This document shows, one piece after another, positions 58,139 through 64,000 of a stretch of DNA of 64,000 nucleotides (positions are counted from its first letter, which is position 1; each line of letters begins with the position of its first letter). The notes under the pieces were generated by a model. The model did not search any database. It was given only the letters and a program-made list of their open reading frames with translations, and was not told the origin of the DNA. Position numbers and translations under genes: made by a program. The stretch comes from Larix kaempferi. Lineage: Eukaryota; Streptophyta; Pinopsida; Pinales; Pinaceae. The stretch lies in contig BSBM01001719.1 in the NCBI GenBank assembly GCA_027924585.1, forward strand, positions 8,056,001 to 8,120,000, in the 5' to 3' direction.

Positions 58139-61100
58139 TGTTAAGTCAGTAAATTTTTCTGCATTTTTAGTTTTTTCTCTCCAAATTTTGGTTTGTTTTT
58201 TGAGTTTACCTTAGTTAATTGTTGGTTTTCAGTTTTGGTTTTTTTTTGCCTTCTTAAGAATCTTATGATTGATTGAATAAAGTTTGAGCCCAGTCCTTTC
58301 AGATTTCATTTGATTTTGGTCATTTTTATATTGAAAGTGGGTCAATGTGAGTTATATATTCAAAAGGAGAATCATTAATGACTTTAGAGAGTAGCTAAAC
58401 TAATGTCCTAAACCAAATAGCTGCCAAAATCTCCGACAAGTTGGCAAAAAGTTAGAAAATTGCTAAATTTTGGTTAAAAGATATTCTTGTAGCGCTACAC
58501 CAAAGTTTAACACAGAGTGCGCTACAGGAATATCGTGGCATGAATTTCTGTAAATTCTCGATCTGATTTCAATCATCATGAAGAGTGTGAGTATCTAATC
58601 GCATTGTGTGAAGTGTTTAACACGTGTATGCAGCATTTTGAGCATGATGTTAGTTGGTTGATAATCACGAAGAGAAGACAAGGGCATCATTACAGGTTAT
58701 GCGGTTTCAGTTGCACAGAGACCAGCCAATTCCGGGTTTAGCTGTCAAGTTTCCCTCGTCACACGCATCATCACTGAGGAGTTAGTGTTTGAGGAGGAGA
58801 CTTCACTGTTGAACGTTGGATTACGTTATTGTGGAAGGAGACAGCTGTGATTCTGGCGCCAGCAGAAATTAGGGCTTTTGAATTCGTTCACCTGCAGCCA
58901 AAGAATCGTTAGGAGGACACCTGTGCTCGAAGAAGAACATTATTGACACCCCAAATTGAAGACATTACGCCACGATGGAGGAGTAATTGACAGGTATTAC
59001 GTATAACCCTCATAGCTGGAGAATTTGGGTTTTTGCTGCTGCGTGTTCTTCTGAAAAAATTGGTTGCTGAGAAGGATGTAATAGAATGAAAGGATGAAGA
59101 ATTCATCACTGAAATAGTTACCTGAAGCATGATAGGAGGAATTTGCACGACTGTTTCTTTTATGACCTAATCAGAATAGGGCGTCGTAAAAACTCACAGA
59201 ATTGTCTGTAGAACTCAGTTTTTGTTACACAGAGGGAAGTCTGCTAGCTTGATACAGGTGTTACACAGGGAGGTTTGTAATTTTGTGCAGGGGATTTAAA
59301 TATCATTGAAATTGTTATAACCTGCAGTATTATTTGCCCAGAAAACAGCTTATAAGACATTTATGAAACCTAAAACTAGACTGTTCCAGTTCCTTGAAAA
59401 GAAAGATATGGGAAAAAACAGTAAAAGTGGTAAGGTTAATAGAGCTGAACCCACGGACTTGACATGGATTAAAAAACTTCCAGATTGTGCAGAGTTGTTC
59501 CAACAGGCAGGATGGTTGAAATTCTTCAAGAAGATAGATGGTTTTAATGCCCAAGTATCCTGCAATTTTGCCAAAGGACTTAAGAATGAGATGATCATAA
59601 TGGATCCTTTGAGATTCAAATTGACTGTAGATTTAATTTCAGAAGCCACTGAAATTAGTAATGAGGGCGAGCTCTGGTTTAAGAAGTCTCCTTTTGAGTT
59701 TGATCCTCAAAGATACTTATTGCCCAATGTTGTTCCTGACTGGAACAAAGGTATTATCATTCATAATTTCAAGAGGGAATGGATTGAACCTATAAGGATT
59801 CTTCAGAATTATATAACTTGTGAAGGGAGGTACTCATTAGTGTTCAAATACCATCTCAGGTTCCTACAGCACATGGCAGGGGTGTCTAAAATGAATTTGC
59901 CATTCTTTTTCTTCAAAAGCCTGCAGAAAATGTCAAGCAAAATTAAACAGCAGGATGATCATACTTCTCAATCATTGTTTCACCATGGTCTCATCAAGTT
60001 AATCATCTCTACAGTGTTGCAGCATGAGGAAAAAACTTGGGACTTCTTTTTGTTTTGGTCAGGGATTCATTCTAAAGGCGAAGACCAACAACCCAAAAGG
60101 CAAACTGATAAGGGAAAAGTAATGATACAAAAGTTGGGGCATTCAGCTAAACCTGTAAACAAACATGGCATTAAAGCTAAAAAGGAAACAAAGCAGGTAG
60201 CATATGAAGAACAGACTGACAGTCAGCCTCAGGAAATTCCACAGCACAATAAAGTCAAATTTTCATTATTTGATGACAAAAAGGAAAAGCAAATTCTTGG
60301 AAAGAAGTCATCATCTATAACAGTGGTTCAAGAAGAGAGGAAAATTGATATCAAAGTTATTCCTGTAGCAAAAGAAGAAGTCCAGAATCAGCCCAAAAGC
60401 CCCGTCACAGTCCTCTCAGATGATGAGGGCTATATGTTAGAGGAAGAGCAGTTCATTCCTGAGATCAAGGTTAAAGTTGAGATTAAAGAAAATCAAGCTA
60501 TAGAGGACAAAACTACCAAGCCTAAGAAGAAGATCAAAAAACTGGAAGTGGTAGAGTTAGCATCTATCCAATATCAAGGGAAGAAACTAAAAATGATGGC
60601 AGAGGCAGCTTCCTTATGGAGACCTAAAACTAGGTCTAAAAACAAATTAAGATTAAGCATGAAAAAGCTGTTAAATCCAAAATTGAAGACTGATAAGGTG
60701 ACCATCTCTGATGAAGAATCCATGGAGGAGCAATCAAAGAAAAATGAATTGCATTCAGTTAAAAGAGAGGATTTTGGGTCTGTAAATGTAACAGGTGAAG
60801 AAAGCTCTAAATCCATTGTTGAAAACAATTCTGGAAAATTGTTAACAGAAGATATTAAATCAGCACAGCGAATATGTGTTTTAAACCATATCATTGAAGA
60901 TACTGCTGTAAAGCCATTGACGGAGGAATTGACTTTTAAGAAGTTTGACATGTTTTGGAAACCAAGTGAAGATCAGGATGCTGCAATAGAAAAATTGGTT
61001 AATTCTGACAAGGAGAATTTGAAGAAGACTGTCAAACAGTACAAGCATCAAATGAGCTACATGCAGGAAGTTAATGATGGCCTAATGATGGCAAATAGAA

Positions 61101-62006
61101 TATTGAGAGAAGATCTTCAAGATACTCATGACAATTTTCAGGAGTTGGTGATTGATGCAAAAGAGGCACTCAGAAGAAAAAGGGTTGCTGACAGGAATTG
61201 CTCAGAATTAGAAAAGACAGTTCAAACCTTGCAGCAGGAAAATGAACACCTACACAAAAGGATAGCTGAGCTGGAGCAAAAGCACAAAAGAGTGAAGAAA
61301 AGATCCTCAAGTCCAGATGGCATCTCTTTGCTTGTGGAGGCATCGAAAGAGATCTAAGGCAGTTAGGTTCATTTAATGTTTTTTGTTAAAGATCTGCTAT
61401 TTTTAGCAAAATTGTAATTTGTAAAAATGTAAATGCTACTTTACCTAGTCTTAGTCATTCGATGGAGGATTAATAGGAAATACCCTAACTGTTTTTGGGA
61501 GATGGAAAAACTATTTAAATAGGGAGAAAAGATATTGTAGAGGTTCGAATTTTTGGAGAGCTAGAGGAGGTCTGCAAACTGTGCTTTCATCCAGACTTGT
61601 TCACTGCTAAGTATTGCAAACTCTCATATTGCATTTTTGATGAAACTATGAATATATAACTCCTTATTCCACTTCTGATATGTGTTGGCTTCATTTTAAA
61701 CTTATACAGTTTCTTGATTGACAAATTCATTTCTGGTTTTAGGTATAATTTCCAGTGGTGCTTGTCTTTTATTGTATGAACTTCATTGCAATCTTTTGTT
61801 GGATTCCTGAGATATATATGCATCTTCATGGATATATGTATATGAATTAGTTTTTACTTATCTGTTGAATGTATTCCCTTATGCTCTTGAAGTTTTTAAC
61901 CAAAACCTACAAAACAAAACCCTAAAAACCTAGTTTGGATTGTTTTTTATTTTGAGATTGTGTTGGCTTGTTACCTTAGCCTTAGTAACAATTTCTGACA
62001 CAAACA
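58139..62006 (+). repeat. 3' LTR of element T (ORF-bearing)
   Basis: Same layout as the 5' LTR. By direct comparison I find about 20 substitutions and one single-base indel over 3.87 kb; 16 of the substitutions lie in the ORF. Confidence 0.95.
59363..61357 (+). CDS. LTR-encoded ORF of unknown function, 3' LTR copy, 664 aa
   Basis: The second copy of the LTR ORF, same length and uninterrupted. It differs from the 5' copy at 16 bases in 13 codons: residue 102 silent, and residues 149, 281, 320, 348, 372, 503, 505, 509, 524, 580, 639 and 647 changed. If transcription starts near the TATA-like site in the 5' LTR, this copy is the 3'-terminal gene of the genomic RNA, 1.2 kb into the 3' LTR. Domains are the same as in the 5' copy. 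Function unknown. Confidence 0.85.
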   Translation: MKPKTRLFQFLEKKDMGKNSKSGKVNRAEPTDLTWIKKLPDCAELFQQAGWLKFFKKIDGFNAQVSCNFAKGLKNEMIIMDPLRFKLTVDLISEATEISNEGELWFKKSPFEFDPQRYLLPNVVPDWNKGIIIHNFKREWIEPIRILQNYITCEGRYSLVFKYHLRFLQHMAGVSKMNLPFFFFKSLQKMSSKIKQQDDHTSQSLFHHGLIKLIISTVLQHEEKTWDFFLFWSGIHSKGEDQQPKRQTDKGKVMIQKLGHSAKPVNKHGIKAKKETKQVAYEEQTDSQPQEIPQHNKVKFSLFDDKKEKQILGKKSSSITVVQEERKIDIKVIPVAKEEVQNQPKSPVTVLSDDEGYMLEEEQFIPEIKVKVEIKENQAIEDKTTKPKKKIKKLEVVELASIQYQGKKLKMMAEAASLWRPKTRSKNKLRLSMKKLLNPKLKTDKVTISDEESMEEQSKKNELHSVKREDFGSVNVTGEESSKSIVENNSGKLLTEDIKSAQRICVLNHIIEDTAVKPLTEELTFKKFDMFWKPSEDQDAAIEKLVNSDKENLKKTVKQYKHQMSYMQEVNDGLMMANRILREDLQDTHDNFQELVIDAKEALRRKRVADRNCSELEKTVQTLQQENEHLHKRIAELEQKHKRVKKRSSSPDGISLLVEASKEI

Positions 62007-63080
62007 TATTGTAAATACAAATGTCGACTTTAAACATGGAATATGTAAATAGTTAGTATGTTGCAATCCCTAACTGGTCTTGCGATGTGATAAGGGACAA
62101 GCATTGAATGTTTAGCTTGGTGACAGGTTTTCGTATCAAGTCAAGCATTAAAGTCGCCTGCCTACAACGTTGAGTGGATTTCCTAGCTGGTGCCATCATG
62201 GTTGTCCGGGAGGTTATGGATCACGTGATAGTAAAACTCGAATGCTTTCAAATATCGAGCTGTACACTGTTTTGACCCTTTGTTTAGTGAGTTGGCGTCG
62301 TGGTGGAGGGGGTAATTAATATAGTATTAAGTGTAGTTGTTTCCCGATTTTTGACATGCCTTGCTGGCTTCACCTCCATCATTGATCTCATATATTTTGG
62401 ACTTTGAACGAGGAACCCTAAACTCCACCACGTTTACGCGGTTATCATTTTCTTTTTGTCATTCATTGTGTTGGGAAAGGTTCTCTGGAGAGGCCGACAT
62501 GCTGCTGCAATGTAGGGTTCAGTGGTTTGTATTTCGGAGGACTCCTTCCTCAAGTTTGAACCCTGGACATGTTGGGAGAACATACTATTTCCAGGTCTTT
62601 GTCTTCCTGTAGATCCGAGCCATATTTGCAGCCGTGGTAGCTATTCAAGGTTTTTGCTGAAATATTTGAACCAAGGTTCAATTCTCATGCAAAAATAGAT
62701 CGATGTTCTCAGAACTGGGACTTTCTCCAAAGCAATTGATAGATGACTTCGACCGTTTCGTCTGCTTATGATGTCTCTTACTCTAGAAATTACATTAATA
62801 AGGTAATGTCTTCAGTTATGCAAAGGATAGTGGTATTCGTAATGTTCCAAGTTTAAACTCTGTGTATTTCTTCATTTAACCTCGCTTTGGTTTTTGTGGA
62901 AGGTGCATTCTTCATCGATAGTTTACAGAGTTCAAAAGCTTGGTGGATTACTGTTGCTATACTTACTTGGTAAGCCTCGGTGGTTCCTCCCTCGTAGGTT
63001 CTCCTTTGGGATGATTTGGCTGGTGTTTACAGTTTGACAAGAGTTGGAATTTCTATCCTTGACAAGGGTAATAGCCGCTC
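62007..63080 (-). repeat. Chromovirus LTR4, right part, with first tandem copy
   Basis: It resumes with the right target copy tattg and is colinear with LTR1 (about 19385-20445). Positions 62157-63080 form the first copy of a 924-bp tandem duplication. Confidence 0.85.
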
Positions 63081-64000
63081 CCTGCCTTCAACATTGAATG
63101 GATTTCCTAGCTGGTGCCATCATGGTTGTCCACGAGTTTATGGATCATGTGATAGTAAAAATCGAATGCTTTCAAATGCTGAGCTATACACTGTTTTGAC
63201 CCTTGTTTTAGTGAGCTGGCGTCGTGGTGGATGGGGAAATTAATATAGTATTAAGAGTAGTTGTTGCCCGAATTTTGACATGGCTTGTTGGCTTCACCTC
63301 CATCATTGATATCAAATATTTTGGACTTTGAACGAGGAACCCTAAACTCCACTACGTTTACACGGTTATCATTTTCTTTTGTCATTCATTGTGTTGGGAA
63401 AGGTTCTGTGGAGAGGTCGATAGGCTGCTGCAATGTAGGGTTCAGTAGTTTGTATTTCAAAGGACTCCTTCCTCAAGTTTGAACCCTGGACCTGTTGGGA
63501 GAACATACTAGTTCCAGGTCTTTGTCTTCCTGTAGAGCCGAGCCATATTTGCAGCCGTGGTAGCTATTCAAGGTTTTTGTTGAAAGATTTAAACCAAGGT
63601 TCGATTCTCATGCAAAAATAGACCGATATTCTCAGAACTGGGACTTTCTCCAAAGTAATTGATAGATGAATTAGTCGGTTTCTTCTGCTTATGATGCTTC
63701 TTACTCCAGAAATTACATAAATAAGGTAATGTCTTCAGTTATGCAAAGGATAGTGGTATTCGTAATGTTCCATGTTTAAATTTTGCATATTTCTTCATTT
63801 AACCTCGCTCTAGTTTTTGTGGCAGGTGCATTCTTCATTGATAGTTTACATAGTTTGAAATCTTGGTGGAATACTATTGCTCTACTTACTTGGTAAGCCT
63901 CTGTGGTTCCTCCCTCGTAGGTTCTCCTTTGGCATGATTTGGCCGGTGTTTACAGTTTGACGAGAGTTGGAATTTCTATCCTTGACAAGGGTAATGGCCG
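63081..64000 (-). repeat. Second tandem copy within chromovirus LTR4
   Basis: It starts cctgccttcaacattgaatgg, matching cctgcctacaacgttgagtgg at 62157, and stays colinear with the first copy to the end of the window (...ggtaatggccg). LTR1 to LTR3 have this segment once. Confidence 0.85.

Larger units (their letters stand above)
47992..62006 (+). mobile_element. Tat-like Ty3/gypsy element T, complete, 14.0 kb
   Basis: Bounded by TGTTAAGTCAG... and ...GACACAAACA, with the exact target duplication tattg (47987-47991 and 62007-62011). LTRs are 3,867 and 3,868 bp and about 0.5% different, so it is the youngest insertion in the window. The primer site fits tRNA-Asp. The interior order is gag, protease, extra RNase H, RT, degenerate RNase H, integrase. 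Each LTR carries a 664-codon ORF. Defects in the interior are one in-frame stop (54421) and one frameshift (about 56008). Assignment to the Tat lineage rests on the tRNA-Asp primer and the extra RNase H. Confidence 0.93.

Noticed and set aside
1-64000. CRISPR array, prophage or bacterial operon
   Set aside because: No short regular spacers, no bacterial gene order; all coding content is plant LTR retrotransposon.
1-64000. Host protein-coding gene or tRNA gene
   Set aside because: Every long frame was assigned to a mobile element or to the unknown LTR ORF; I saw no exon-intron pattern of a host gene and no tRNA cloverleaf.

Overview
The window is plant nuclear DNA made almost entirely of nested LTR retrotransposons. 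I see no host gene, tRNA, rRNA or CRISPR array. Ty1/copia and Ty3/gypsy elements with plant-type tRNA-iMet and tRNA-Asp primer sites, a chromovirus with a chromodomain, and a Tat-like element with an extra RNase H all point to a vascular plant with a large, repeat-rich genome. A gymnosperm or another non-flowering lineage seems plausible, but that is inference at low confidence.

Layout from left to right. Positions 1-4870 hold a decayed plus-strand copia element (A), apparently inserted in a minus-strand copia (B, 4871-7391). Positions 7392-8010 carry a broken plus-strand ORF of unknown family. Positions 8000-18307 hold a minus-strand gypsy element (D). D is split by a copia-derived non-autonomous element (N, 10723-15509) and by a 296-bp MITE (16569-16864) placed beside the RT active-site codons. 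Positions 18308 to the end are a minus-strand chromovirus array with very long (about 4.4 kb) LTRs, ordered LTR1 - body G1 - LTR2 - body G2 - LTR3 - LTR4. LTR1 holds a 729-bp solo LTR with target-site duplication (TSD) ATGCT. LTR3 holds a nearly intact copia (C, 38220-44311, TSD AATCT). LTR4 holds a 14.0-kb Tat-like gypsy element (T, 47992-62006, TSD TATTG). The window ends in a 924-bp tandem duplication of LTR4.

Element T is the most interesting part. Each of its 3.87-kb LTRs carries an uninterrupted 664-codon ORF upstream of the best TATA-like site, so the 3' copy would be a U3-encoded, 3'-terminal gene. Its pol order is protease, extra RNase H with all four acidic residues, RT, a degenerate RNase H, then integrase. 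By direct comparison the two LTRs differ at 16 bases inside the ORF and at about 4 bases plus one indel in the similar length outside it. Twelve of the 13 changed codons are non-synonymous and most changes are transversions, which is not the usual decay pattern of methylated plant repeats.

Elements N and C belong together. Their LTRs share architecture, and N keeps a gag-like start plus the integrase-RT linker of a C-type element but has lost protease, integrase and RT. N therefore probably moved using proteins of a C-like element.
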